From: DATKHR01 sp036557365
GTDB lineage: Bacteria > Acidobacteriota > Vicinamibacteria > Vicinamibacterales > CAVVIG01
Direction of reading: 5' to 3'
NCBI GenBank assembly: GCA_036557365.1
Contig: DATBHR010000099.1
Span: 1-64,000 of the forward strand
Length of the DNA stretch: 64,000 bases
Under the pieces are notes generated by a model. The model ran no database searches and had not been told where the DNA came from. It saw only the letters and a list, made by a program, of their open reading frames with translations. The position numbers and the translations under genes are program-made. Below are positions 24,302 through 32,947 of this stretch, piece after piece. Positions within the stretch are counted from its first letter, which is position 1, and the number at the start of each line of letters is the position of its first letter.

Positions 24302-26040
24302 TGATGCGTGGGCGACTCATCCTCGTGATCGCATTGATCGTTCCGTTGACGGCGCGCGCCAGCTTCACGTCCCGGCCGCACTACATGACCATCGCGTTCC
24401 ACGACGTCGTCGATCGAGCCGGCGACGGAGACGAGAATTCGGTCACGGCGGCGAGCCTCGTCGGCTTCTTCGAATGGCTGCGCGGAAACGGCTGGACGGC
24501 GATTACGCTCGACGACATCGCACGCGCGCAATCTGGGGCGCGCGCGCTCCCAGATCGCGCGGTCCTGATTACGTTCGACGATGGCTACCGCAGCCTGTAT
24601 ACGAGGGTCTATCCGCTGCTGCTTGCGTACAAGCTGCCTGTCGTCGCCGCGCTGGTGGGCGCGTGGATGGAAGATGCGGCCCGGGAAACCATTCGACGGG
24701 GCGACGATCTGATCCCCGGGACGAATCGCCTGATCTCCTGGGACGAGGCCCGTGAAATGGCGCGGTCCGGGCTGGTCGAATTCGCCAGCCACAGTTACGA
24801 TCTGCACCGCAGCCAGCTGGCCAATCCGCAAGGCAGCGAAATGCCGGCGGCGGCCATACGAGCGTATGCCCGCGGCGGGGGATACGAAGACGACGCATCC
24901 TACCGACGACGAATTCGAGCGGACTTCGATCGGTCGCGCGTGCTGCAGCAGAAGGAGATCGGCGTCGCGCCACGGGCATTGGTCTGGCCGTTCGGACGGT
25001 ACACTCAGGCTGCCCGTGAAGAAGCCCTTGCCGCGAACTACCAGTTCCTGCTCACGCTGGATCCGGAGCCCGGCTTCATCGAAGATCTGCCCAACGTGCC
25101 ACGTCTCCTGCCGGTCGCGAATCAAGACCTGCGCGCGATGATCAGCTTTCCCGTCGCGCCTTCGTCGGCGGTCCGTCTCGTTCGCTTGAATCCCCAGACG
25201 CTCGTGCCGACGGATGCTGCGGCGTTCGAGAAAAATCTCGGAGCCACAATCGAACGCGTGAAGAGGCTCGGCGCCACCACCGTCGTTGTCGATGCTGCAT
25301 CGCCCGGAGCGCAGAATCGGCTGGAAGGCGCCTGGTTCCCGAACCGCGTGCTCCCGATGACAGCCGACGTGCTGTCCCGGATCGTCTGGCAGCTTCGCAC
25401 GCGCGCGGGCGTGAACATCGCGGTGTCGCTCCCGGTGTCCAGCGCGCTCGCGACCCTCGGGAACGACGACGCGGTCGTCCGCCTGTTCGAGGATCTCGGA
25501 CAGAGCGCGATGGCCGATGCGCTCCTGCTCGACCACGTGCCGGCGTTGACGGAGATCCGGTCCGACGAGTCGTCGTTCGCGCCCCGGTGGGAGGTCAGGC
25601 GGCGGCGATCCTCGCTGGACACAACGCGTCTTCCCGCCGCCGACGCGCTCGCGATGCGCGCCTTTGCTGCTTTCGAGCACGTGCGTCCCGGCACCCGCCT
25701 GTTCCTGCTGACCGACACCATCGGTGGCGCTCCGAGCGCGATCGCCGATCTGACGCTGGTGAAGACGCCGCTGCCGGAAAAGCCGTTCGAAGACGTGGTG
25801 AACCGGCTGCTGGCGGCCGGATGGATGCAGCCCGGCCGCCGATACAGTTCGGGCGTCTGGATACTCGGGCAGGCACCGCCGTCTGCGGCAGTGCTCTCGA
25901 CGGACGTGCGCTTGTTTCAGCGCCGCGGCGGCGTGGCGTTCGGGTGGGAACAGGACGATCCGCTCTCCGATGAACCCAAGGCTGCGCTGGCGGCGCCCGC
26001 AGTTTCGGCCGCAACCTTTCCGCTCGTGCCGAAACAATGA
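24301..26040 (+). CDS. pgaB: PgaB-like poly-GlcNAc N-deacetylase
   Basis: The 579-residue protein starts one base inside the pgaA stop. After a signal peptide (about 1-20) comes a polysaccharide deacetylase domain with FHDVVD (about 35), TFDDGY (about 92, metal-binding Asp) and the SHSYDLH motif at about 163-169 (metal-binding His pair). The C-terminal part (about 300-560) resembles the PgaB glycoside-hydrolase-like domain but is shorter (E. coli PgaB has 672 residues). The enzyme partly deacetylates PNAG in the periplasm to allow export. No lipobox is visible, unlike E. coli PgaB, so it may be soluble or signal-anchored. Confidence 0.85.
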   Translation: MMRGRLILVIALIVPLTARASFTSRPHYMTIAFHDVVDRAGDGDENSVTAASLVGFFEWLRGNGWTAITLDDIARAQSGARALPDRAVLITFDDGYRSLYTRVYPLLLAYKLPVVAALVGAWMEDAARETIRRGDDLIPGTNRLISWDEAREMARSGLVEFASHSYDLHRSQLANPQGSEMPAAAIRAYARGGGYEDDASYRRRIRADFDRSRVLQQKEIGVAPRALVWPFGRYTQAAREEALAANYQFLLTLDPEPGFIEDLPNVPRLLPVANQDLRAMISFPVAPSSAVRLVRLNPQTLVPTDAAAFEKNLGATIERVKRLGATTVVVDAASPGAQNRLEGAWFPNRVLPMTADVLSRIVWQLRTRAGVNIAVSLPVSSALATLGNDDAVVRLFEDLGQSAMADALLLDHVPALTEIRSDESSFAPRWEVRRRRSSLDTTRLPAADALAMRAFAAFEHVRPGTRLFLLTDTIGGAPSAIADLTLVKTPLPEKPFEDVVNRLLAAGWMQPGRRYSSGVWILGQAPPSAAVLSTDVRLFQRRGGVAFGWEQDDPLSDEPKAALAAPAVSAATFPLVPKQ

Positions 26041-27296
26041 CCTGGGACGTCCGCGCGGTGCTCGCGGCGGTGTGCTTCGGCTATCCATTCGTGATGGCCT
26101 GGTACTGGATGGCCGGAGGCCTGCTGTTTCGCTACGTCCGCGAACGGCACGAACCGCTTCCCACGCTTCCTCCGCCTCTCGCCAGTCACCCTCTGGTCTC
26201 GATCCTCGTGCCGTGCCACAACGAGGAGAACCAGGCCGCTGAGACGTTCGGCGCGCTCAGCCAGATCGCCTATCCCAACTTCGAGATCGTCGCCATCAAC
26301 GACGGCTCGCGCGATCGCACCGGGGAGATCCTCGACGAGCTGGCCGCGCAGATTCCGCAGATGCGCGTCGTGCACCTGACGAGCAACCAGGGCAAGGCGA
26401 ACGCGCTCAACGCGGGCGCGCTGCTCGCGCAGGGCGAGCTTATGGTCTGCATCGATGGCGACGCGCTGCTCGACGCGCACGCGGTCACCTGGTTCGTGCG
26501 GCGCATGCAATCCGACGGACGCCTCGGCGCGCTCACCGGCAACCCGCGGATCCGCAATCGCGGTTCGCTGCTTGGACGCCTGCAGGTCGGCGAGTTCTCG
26601 TCGATCGTCGGACTGATCAAGCGCGCGCAAACGGTGTTCGGCTGGATCTTCTCCGTGTCGGGCGTGATCGTCTGTTTCCGCAAACGCGCCGTCCACGAAG
26701 CCGGATGGTGGTCCGCCAGCACTCTCACCGACGACGTCGAGCTGACGTGGCGGCTGCAGCTCGCGGGCTGGCACGTCGAGTTCGAGCCTCAGGCCGTCTG
26801 CTGGATCCTGATGCCGGAGACGCTTCGAGGTTTGTGGCGCCAGCGCCTGCGCTGGTCGGAGGGCGGCACGCAGACCATTCTCATGTCGCTGCCGAAACTT
26901 GTCGCCGAGCCGGTTCGACATGCGCGAGGCTGGCCTGCCTGCATCAACTACCTCGTGAGCATCCTGTGGGCGTATCTGATTTGCCTCGGCACGCTGATGT
27001 GGGTGGTTAGCCGGACAGGCATTCCCGTCATTCCGTTCATCCCCGAGTTCCGCATCCTGCCGGAGTGGGCGGGGCTCGTCCTCGCGGTCACCTACCTTCT
27101 GCAGGCGTTGATCAGCCTCTTCCTCGACCGGCGCTTCGAAAAGAGCCTCGGCCGATCGTTTTTCTGGGTCGTGTGGTATCCGCTCGCGTTCTGGAGTCTG
27201 CAGGCGATCACGGCCTGTGTCGGCCTGCCGCACGCCATTTTCCGCATGCGCAATCCCAAGGGGACGTGGACCAGTCCGGATCGAGGGTTCGCATGA
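26037..27296 (+). CDS. pgaC: PgaC-like PNAG synthase, GT2 glycosyltransferase
   Basis: The 419-residue membrane protein has the GT2 processive synthase motifs in order: LVSILVPCHNEE (about 53-64), INDGSRD (about 85), CIDGDALLD (DxD, about 140), the TDDVELTWRL motif (about 230) and QRLRWSEGG (QxxRW, about 270). There are transmembrane segments near the N-terminus and three or four in the C-terminal third (YLVSILWAYLICLGTLMW, LVLAVTYLLQALISLFL). It polymerises GlcNAc from UDP-GlcNAc and moves the chain across the inner membrane. Starts with an ATGA overlap with pgaB and ends with one into pgaD. Confidence 0.92.
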   Translation: MTWDVRAVLAAVCFGYPFVMAWYWMAGGLLFRYVRERHEPLPTLPPPLASHPLVSILVPCHNEENQAAETFGALSQIAYPNFEIVAINDGSRDRTGEILDELAAQIPQMRVVHLTSNQGKANALNAGALLAQGELMVCIDGDALLDAHAVTWFVRRMQSDGRLGALTGNPRIRNRGSLLGRLQVGEFSSIVGLIKRAQTVFGWIFSVSGVIVCFRKRAVHEAGWWSASTLTDDVELTWRLQLAGWHVEFEPQAVCWILMPETLRGLWRQRLRWSEGGTQTILMSLPKLVAEPVRHARGWPACINYLVSILWAYLICLGTLMWVVSRTGIPVIPFIPEFRILPEWAGLVLAVTYLLQALISLFLDRRFEKSLGRSFFWVVWYPLAFWSLQAITACVGLPHAIFRMRNPKGTWTSPDRGFA

Positions 27297-27778
27297 ATTC
27301 CAGTCCTGCGACGCCGGTCGTCACACGCTGGCCGCCGCTCGTGACAGGCGCACAGCGTCCGTACTGGGTAGGGGTCCGGGATGCGCTGCTCACGTTGATG
27401 GCGTGGTTCATTCTCGCGTGGCTGCTCAGGGATCTGGTGTACCTCGCCTACGACTTCCTGCGTCCTCCGAGGTTCGAATTGACGATCGCGGCTCCGGACC
27501 TGGGCGCGCTGTGGGAACGGCTGCAGTACTTCGTCATGGCGTCGGCGACGCTGATCGCCTCGCTGGCGCTGTGGGCCGCCATCGATCGTCGTCGGCTCCT
27601 CGAGGCCGAACGAATTCCGCAACCCAGTCCGTTGACGATCGGTGATGAAGCGCATCGGGCCGGCGTCGACGAGAAGTCCATCGGTGAGGCCCGCACACAC
27701 AAGCTGACGAAGGTCATCTTCCGCGCGGACGGATCGATCGCGAGCTTCCAGGAAGGCGATCGGGTGGCGCGAGCGTAG
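27293..27778 (+). CDS. pgaD: PgaD-like membrane subunit of PNAG synthase
   Basis: The 161-residue protein overlaps pgaC by 4 bp. It has two transmembrane segments (LLTLMAWFILAWLLRDLVYL at about 30-50, FVMASATLIASLALWAAI at about 79-96) and a basic or acidic cytoplasmic tail, the architecture of PgaD. In E. coli PgaC and PgaD together bind cyclic di-GMP, which activates synthesis; whether that holds here is inference. Sequence identity to known PgaD is low and the call depends on gene order and membrane topology. Confidence 0.75.
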   Translation: MNSSPATPVVTRWPPLVTGAQRPYWVGVRDALLTLMAWFILAWLLRDLVYLAYDFLRPPRFELTIAAPDLGALWERLQYFVMASATLIASLALWAAIDRRRLLEAERIPQPSPLTIGDEAHRAGVDEKSIGEARTHKLTKVIFRADGSIASFQEGDRVARA

Positions 27779-27779
27779 G

Positions 27780-28010
27780 CTACGTCAGCTTGAACAAACG
27801 GCGTGCGTTGCCGGACAGGATCTTCTCGCGGCTCGCCGCGTCGATCGGCATCACCTGCACCGCCGGAAGCGTCTCGCGATAGAGCCGCGCGCCGAGCTCG
27901 TTGTCGTACGGCATGTCGGTCGCGAACGAGTGCGGTGGCGTGGGGGAGGCGGAGCGTGCGGTGAAGCTCGCCGTGCACGCCGAGAGAGTATCAGCGAAGA
28001 AGCGCGACTG
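27780..28010 (-). pseudogene. Collapsed duplicate: permease 5' end fused to amidohydrolase 3' end
   Basis: Bases 27780-27926 match the 3' end of the amidohydrolase gene (31927-32072) at about 90 percent without gaps. Bases 27927-28010 match the 5' end and leader of the amino-acid permease gene (34258-34345), also at about 90 percent, and preserve its first codons (HGELHRTLRL). The real genes are adjacent in the same orientation, so this is a second copy of that pair from which about 2.2 kb has been deleted. It is on the 3' side of the response regulator gene. No product is expected. Confidence 0.85.
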
Positions 28011-28029
28011 CCTAGGGCGGATTGTCGAG

Positions 28030-28878
28030 TCAGTGCGAGGCGGGATCTTCGTCCAGGTACTTCACGAACACGACCTCGTTCCGCTGCTCGTTGTAGAGCA
28101 GCTCGTCGACGCTCGCGCGCACTGTCAGCAAGCCGAAGCCTCCGGGACGAATGCCCTTCGCCTCGCGGACTTCCATGTGCGCGATCGGATCTTCGGACGG
28201 CTGGCCGACCGCGGCGTGCGGCAAGTCCTCGAGATTGAATCCGGTTCCCGGATCGGCGATGCGGTACATGATCATCCGCTTCGCGCGCAGGCAGGCGATG
28301 CGGACGGTTCGCGACGGATCGAGCTTGCCGCCCCATTCGACGGCGTTCAACAGCAGCTCGCGGAAGGCATAACCGATCGACGCGCGCACATCGGGCGCGA
28401 GATCGGCATCGAGCTGCGACATGACTGCCTCGATGTGCCCCGCCGCCTCGCGCGTGCACGGCACGACGAGCTCGACCCACTCGGGGCGCGCCGAAATCAC
28501 GTCGACGCGCGGAGGGTTGGACACGGCCAGCGCCTCGCGGACGGTTTCGAGGAGCTGGTCCGCCTGCACCGGCTTGTGGACGTAGTTAATCGCCTGTTCG
28601 CGCACGGCCTTCAGCAGGGTTTCCGGCGCATCGTCCGACGTCATCACGACCACGCGCGGCCGCGCTTCGATCGCGCGAAGTTTCGCCAGCAGCTCCAGAC
28701 CGTTCATCCGCGGCATCCAGACGTCGAGCAGCATGAGATCGAATGGCTCCGAGCCGAGCGTTTTGAGCGCCTCGAGGCCGTCTCCTGCGACGGCCGTCGA
28801 AAACCCCGCACGCGTCAGGATGCTCTTCAGCATGTGACACGTGGCCTTGTCATCGTCGACGACGAGAATCTTGTTCAT
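28030..28878 (-). CDS. Response regulator with C-terminal HATPase (RsbW-like) output domain
   Basis: The 282-residue protein has a receiver domain (1-120) with the acidic pair in VVDDDK, phospho-acceptor D52 in LLDVWMP, and K at about 102 in HKPV. The output part (about 140-270) is a GHKL ATPase of the anti-sigma kinase type: FRELLLNAVEWGGKL (N box), RIADPGTGFN (G1-like) and GGFGLLTVRASVDEL (G2-like). Such proteins may switch partner proteins by phosphorylation or sequestration rather than binding DNA. It overlaps the hybrid kinase gene by 4 bp and is its likely partner. No anti-sigma antagonist or sigma factor is next to it. Confidence 0.85.
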   Translation of the reverse strand: MNKILVVDDDKATCHMLKSILTRAGFSTAVAGDGLEALKTLGSEPFDLMLLDVWMPRMNGLELLAKLRAIEARPRVVVMTSDDAPETLLKAVREQAINYVHKPVQADQLLETVREALAVSNPPRVDVISARPEWVELVVPCTREAAGHIEAVMSQLDADLAPDVRASIGYAFRELLLNAVEWGGKLDPSRTVRIACLRAKRMIMYRIADPGTGFNLEDLPHAAVGQPSEDPIAHMEVREAKGIRPGGFGLLTVRASVDELLYNEQRNEVVFVKYLDEDPASH

Positions 28879-31800
28879 GATCGCGCGCGCTTTCGGGATG
28901 AGCGGTGCGTGCGGGCCGTTGTCGCCCGCCGCGGCCGCCGCGACGTCAGGCGTGCCCTGGCCAGCGCGTGCTCGAGCCGCTCGAGCTCCCGGCGCAGCTT
29001 CGCGTACGCCGGGCCGGCGCGTTCGAAGTCCTGCGAGCGAGCCATTTCTTCGAGATCCGCCGCGACCTGCCGCGCCGCCGGCGCACCCACGGTCGCAATG
29101 GATCCCTTGAGTCGATGTGCAGCCAGTCGAAGCGCTTCGGGATCGCGTCCCCGGAGCGCGCGATCGATCGTGCGCAACGACGATGGATAGTCCGTGCGAA
29201 AGAGCTGGATGACCTCTCTGAGAAGACCGCGATCGCCGCCGGTGTACGAAAGTGCGGTTGGCTCGTCGAAGACCAACTCGCTCGGCTCCGGCGGGCTGAC
29301 CGGTGCAGCAGCGGACGCATCGCCGGTCCCGAACCGCTCGACGGCGGCGATCAACTCATCGACATCGATCGGTTTCGCAAGGTATCCATCGAAACCCGCT
29401 TCGAGACAGCGGGCGCGATCGCCTTGCATCGCGTGAGCGGTCAAAGCAATGAGCGGCAATCGCCGCGCACCGTCGCGCTCCTGATTGCGGATCACGCCGG
29501 CGGCCTCCAACCCACCCATCTCTGGCATCTGGAGGTCCATCAGCACGGCATCGAACGGCGCCGCGGCGTGAGACGCTACCGCGTCCACTGCCTCGCGGCC
29601 GTTCTCAACAGCCTTGACCGTGTGCCCGCGCTTTCTGAGCAGCGTCGTCACCAGCTTGCGATTCACCGGATTGTCTTCCGCAACGAGCACGCGCAAGAGA
29701 CGGAGCGGCCGCACACCAATCCGCGCCGTCGTCGGCTCGGTGCGCGCGTGTCGCGTCGCGACGCCGAAGAGCCGGCCGAACGCGTCGAGCAGATCGGAAT
29801 GCTTGGCCGGCTTGGTCAGCAACACATCGACGTCGTTCCTGTGCCGTCGCGTGCGATCGTTCGACTGTCCGACCGAGGTCAGCATCACGATGGGCGTCTT
29901 CGCGAGCCGCCGCACCTTTCTGACCCGGCGCGCGAGCATGAACCCGTCGACGTCGGGCATCTGGCAGTCGGACACCATCACGTCGAATTTCGTGCCCGCG
30001 TCCGCAGCCGTCTTCAGCGCCGACATGGCCGATTCGGCATCACTCACCGTGGTCGGCAGCATGTGCCAGCTCGCGAGCATCTCCTCGAGGATGCGGCGGT
30101 TCGTCGCGTTGTCGTCCACGACGAGCACGCGCAATCCTTCGAGCGCGCGCGGTTTGGCGCGTGTGACCGGCGTGTCCGCCGCTTGCGGCTTGTCGAACGT
30201 CGCCGTGAAGAAGAACGTGCTGCCCCGGCCCTCGGTGCTCTCGACCCAGACCCTGCCGCCCATGAGCTCGACGAGGCGCGCGACGATCGTGAGACCCAGG
30301 CCCGTGCCGCCGTAGCGCCGGGTCGTGGAGCTGTCGGCCTGGGTGAACGCCCGGAAAATGTGCGGTAGCTTCTCCTGCGGGATGCCGATGCCGGTGTCGC
30401 TGACGGCGAACTGAAGCGTCACTCGATCGGTGTTCACGGTCTGTACGCTGACGCGCAGGACGACTTCGCCCTGCGCCGTGAACTTCACGGCGTTCCCCAT
30501 CACGTTCAACAAAACCTGACGAAGACGCCCGCTGTCGCCCAGCAGCACCTCTGGCACGTCCGCCTTGATGTGACACGCGAGCTCGATGCCTTTTTCGGCA
30601 GCCCTGAGCGCGAGCAGCTTGGCGGCGTCGCCGACGGTTTCGCGAAGATCGATGGGGGCGCGTTCGAGATCGAGCCGCTGCGCCTCGATTTTCGAGAAGT
30701 CGAGGACGTCGTTGACGATCTCCAGCAGCGACTGCGCCGACGACTGCACCGTCGTCAAATAGTCTCGTTGTTCCGCCGAGAGCCGCGTCTTGAGCGCGAG
30801 CGCGGTCATGCCCAGGATGCCGTTGAGCGGCGTCCGTATCTCGTGGCTCATGTTCGCGAGGAACGCGCTCTTCGCCTCGGTCGCTTCTTCGGCCCTGCGC
30901 TTTGCGATCTCCAGCTCTTTGACGAGCTGGGCGAGCCGCGCCGCCTGATCCTCGAGCTCGCGCTGGCTCTCCTCGAGCTCGCGCGCGTAGCTCGCCATCG
31001 TTTCTTCTGCGGCCTTCCGTTCCGTGATGTCCCGCGCGGCGGCGTACACCACCTGCTGTTCGCGGAGCGGCGTCGAGGTCCACATCAACCAGCGCAGCGT
31101 GCCGTCCTTGTGAAGGTAGCGATTCTCGAAGTAAACGACTTCCTGTCCCAGCTCGACCTGCTTCCGTACTTCGGCGACCGTGGCCTCGCGATCGTCCGGG
31201 TGCACGAACTCCATGTAGGGGCGCGACAGCAGCTCCGCTTCGGAATATCCCAGCAGGCGCTGCCAGGCCGGGTTGATGCGCTGGAAGTAGCCGTCGAATC
31301 CCGCGATGCAGAGCATGTCGAGCGAGAGCATGAAGAAGCGATCGAGCTCTTCCTGCGCGCGGCGGCGTTCGACGAACAATCCGATCTGGTTGCCGATGCT
31401 CGTGAGCATCGACAGCAGATCCTCGTCCGGCGGCCGGATGTCGCGGCTGAAGAACTCCATGACGCTGAGCACGTCGCCGCGGAGCAGGATCGGAAATCCG
31501 AATGCGGCGTGCAGCCCTTCGCGGGCCGCGACGCTGGCGCGCGGAAAGTTCGGGTCCTGGACGACGTCGAGGATCCAGGACGGCTGAGCGGTGGCCCAGA
31601 CGCGACCCGGAAGGCCGACGCCCCGCGGGAATGTCGAGGTCGCGCTGATCGTGTGGAAATCGGGAAAGTCGACGGATTCAGCCGGCCAGGCCTGACTGCA
31701 GCGAAGAACGTCCGTTTCCCGGTCGACGGTCCACAGCGCGCCGTACTCCCAGTCGAGCGCCTTGCAAATCGCCTCGAGAATCTTCGGCGCTGCGTCCGCG

Positions 31801-31901
31801 AACGTCGACGCTTCCACGAGCGCACGCGCGACGACATGCTCGGCCGTGAGACGTCGCTCGGCCAACCCGTTGCCGCTCGGTGCGCGAGCCTGGCGTGCCA
31901 T
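28875..31901 (-). CDS. Hybrid sensor histidine kinase: GAF-PAS-HisKA-HATPase-REC-REC-HPt
   Basis: The start used is the ATG at 31901 (1008 residues); codons further upstream lie in the preceding amidohydrolase region and look non-coding. Order: GAF about 30-175, PAS with PAC about 183-305, coiled coil about 305-345, HisKA with H353 in MSHEIRTPLNGI, HATPase with DTGIGI and GGTGLGLTI, REC1 from about 587 (VVDDNATN, SDCQMPD), REC2 from about 733 (VAEDNPVN, LMDLQMPEMGG), and HPt with H928 in AHRLKGS. No transmembrane helix, so it senses in the cytoplasm. All phosphorelay residues are present. It follows the amidohydrolase by 25 bp and overlaps the response regulator gene, suggesting one transcript. 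Confidence 0.92.
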   Translation of the reverse strand: MARQARAPSGNGLAERRLTAEHVVARALVEASTFADAAPKILEAICKALDWEYGALWTVDRETDVLRCSQAWPAESVDFPDFHTISATSTFPRGVGLPGRVWATAQPSWILDVVQDPNFPRASVAAREGLHAAFGFPILLRGDVLSVMEFFSRDIRPPDEDLLSMLTSIGNQIGLFVERRRAQEELDRFFMLSLDMLCIAGFDGYFQRINPAWQRLLGYSEAELLSRPYMEFVHPDDREATVAEVRKQVELGQEVVYFENRYLHKDGTLRWLMWTSTPLREQQVVYAAARDITERKAAEETMASYARELEESQRELEDQAARLAQLVKELEIAKRRAEEATEAKSAFLANMSHEIRTPLNGILGMTALALKTRLSAEQRDYLTTVQSSAQSLLEIVNDVLDFSKIEAQRLDLERAPIDLRETVGDAAKLLALRAAEKGIELACHIKADVPEVLLGDSGRLRQVLLNVMGNAVKFTAQGEVVLRVSVQTVNTDRVTLQFAVSDTGIGIPQEKLPHIFRAFTQADSSTTRRYGGTGLGLTIVARLVELMGGRVWVESTEGRGSTFFFTATFDKPQAADTPVTRAKPRALEGLRVLVVDDNATNRRILEEMLASWHMLPTTVSDAESAMSALKTAADAGTKFDVMVSDCQMPDVDGFMLARRVRKVRRLAKTPIVMLTSVGQSNDRTRRHRNDVDVLLTKPAKHSDLLDAFGRLFGVATRHARTEPTTARIGVRPLRLLRVLVAEDNPVNRKLVTTLLRKRGHTVKAVENGREAVDAVASHAAAPFDAVLMDLQMPEMGGLEAAGVIRNQERDGARRLPLIALTAHAMQGDRARCLEAGFDGYLAKPIDVDELIAAVERFGTGDASAAAPVSPPEPSELVFDEPTALSYTGGDRGLLREVIQLFRTDYPSSLRTIDRALRGRDPEALRLAAHRLKGSIATVGAPAARQVAADLEEMARSQDFERAGPAYAKLRRELERLEHALARARLTSRRPRRATTARTHRSSRKRARS

Positions 31902-31926
31902 GGGCCAAGGCTGACGATTATATCGG

Positions 31927-32937
31927 CTACGCCAGCCTGAACAGGCGCCGTGCGTTGCCGGACAGGATCTTCGCGCGGCTCGCATCGTCGATCGGCATCG
32001 CCTGCACCGCAGGAATCGTCTCGCGATAGAGACGTGTGCCGAGCTCGTTGTCGTACGGCATGTCGGTCGCGAAGACCATGTGGTCGGCGCCGAAAAATTC
32101 ATACGCGCACATCAACGCCGGTGTGTTGCCCTGAATCGCGGTGTCGCAGTAGAACCGTCGGTAGTAATCGAGCGGCGAATGCGTCAGCGTCTGGCCATCG
32201 CCGCTGTATCCCATCCGCTCGATGTTGAAATCCCACGACAGTTCGACGCGCTTGTGGAAGAACGGGATCATGCCGCCGGCGTGATGGGTGATGATTTTCA
32301 GGTTCGGAAATCGTTCCAATACACCGCCGAACGCGAGCCGCGCCATCGCCAGCGACGTCTCGAACGGCCAGCCGAAATTTGTGTAGATGAGGAACTTCGA
32401 TCGTTCTTCACCGGCGTAGTCGGCAGTCGTGTTGGTGCGCCGCGGATGGAGCAGTATGGGCAGATCGAAGGTCTGCATCTGCTCGAAGAGCGGCAGGAAC
32501 TCGGGAGCGTCGAGCGGCACGCCGTTGATGTCGGTGAACATCTCGACGCCGCGAAATCCGAGATCCGTGATCGCGCGCCGCATCTCGACGAGGGCCGCAT
32601 CGACATCGCTCATCGGCAAACATGCGCACGCCGTGACGAAGCGCGACGGATACTTCGCAACGAGCTCCGCCATCTCATCGTTCGCGATGCGAGCGCATTC
32701 GACGGCATCAACGGGCGACGTGATGCTTTCGACGTTCGGCCCGGCCTCGGTCAGGATCTGGACGACGTCCGGGTACTGATCCATCACGCGGAAGCGGATG
32801 TCGAGGTCGGTCAGCCCTGGATTGGCCTTCCAGTATTTCGCGTATTGCGTTCCGAAGCGCGATCCGGCGCGGCTGTTGCGTTCGTGCAGATATCGCGGCG
32901 TGAGAATGTGAGCGAAGACGTCAACAATGGGCGGCAT
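31927..32937 (-). CDS. Amidohydrolase-superfamily (ACMSD-like) metal-dependent hydrolase or decarboxylase
   Basis: The start used is ATG at 32937 (336 residues), 10 bp after the permease stop. The TIM-barrel opens with PIVDVFAHILTP, where related ACMSD-type enzymes have HxH; here the first His is Phe. Later marks are present: LPILLHPRR (His, about 165), KIITHHAGGMIPFF (His, about 220) and FATDMPYD (Asp, about 285). By family it would decarboxylate or hydrolyse a small, often aromatic acid in the cytoplasm. Loss of one metal ligand suggests a variant centre, as in some decarboxylases. Its 3' end is duplicated at 27780-27926. Confidence 0.8.
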   Translation of the reverse strand: MPPIVDVFAHILTPRYLHERNSRAGSRFGTQYAKYWKANPGLTDLDIRFRVMDQYPDVVQILTEAGPNVESITSPVDAVECARIANDEMAELVAKYPSRFVTACACLPMSDVDAALVEMRRAITDLGFRGVEMFTDINGVPLDAPEFLPLFEQMQTFDLPILLHPRRTNTTADYAGEERSKFLIYTNFGWPFETSLAMARLAFGGVLERFPNLKIITHHAGGMIPFFHKRVELSWDFNIERMGYSGDGQTLTHSPLDYYRRFYCDTAIQGNTPALMCAYEFFGADHMVFATDMPYDNELGTRLYRETIPAVQAMPIDDASRAKILSGNARRLFRLA

Positions 32938-32947
32938 CAGGGTGGTA

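Noticed and set aside
24241..26088. Open frame of 615 codons opposite pgaB
   Set aside because: Shadow frame; pgaB motifs on the other strand are clear.
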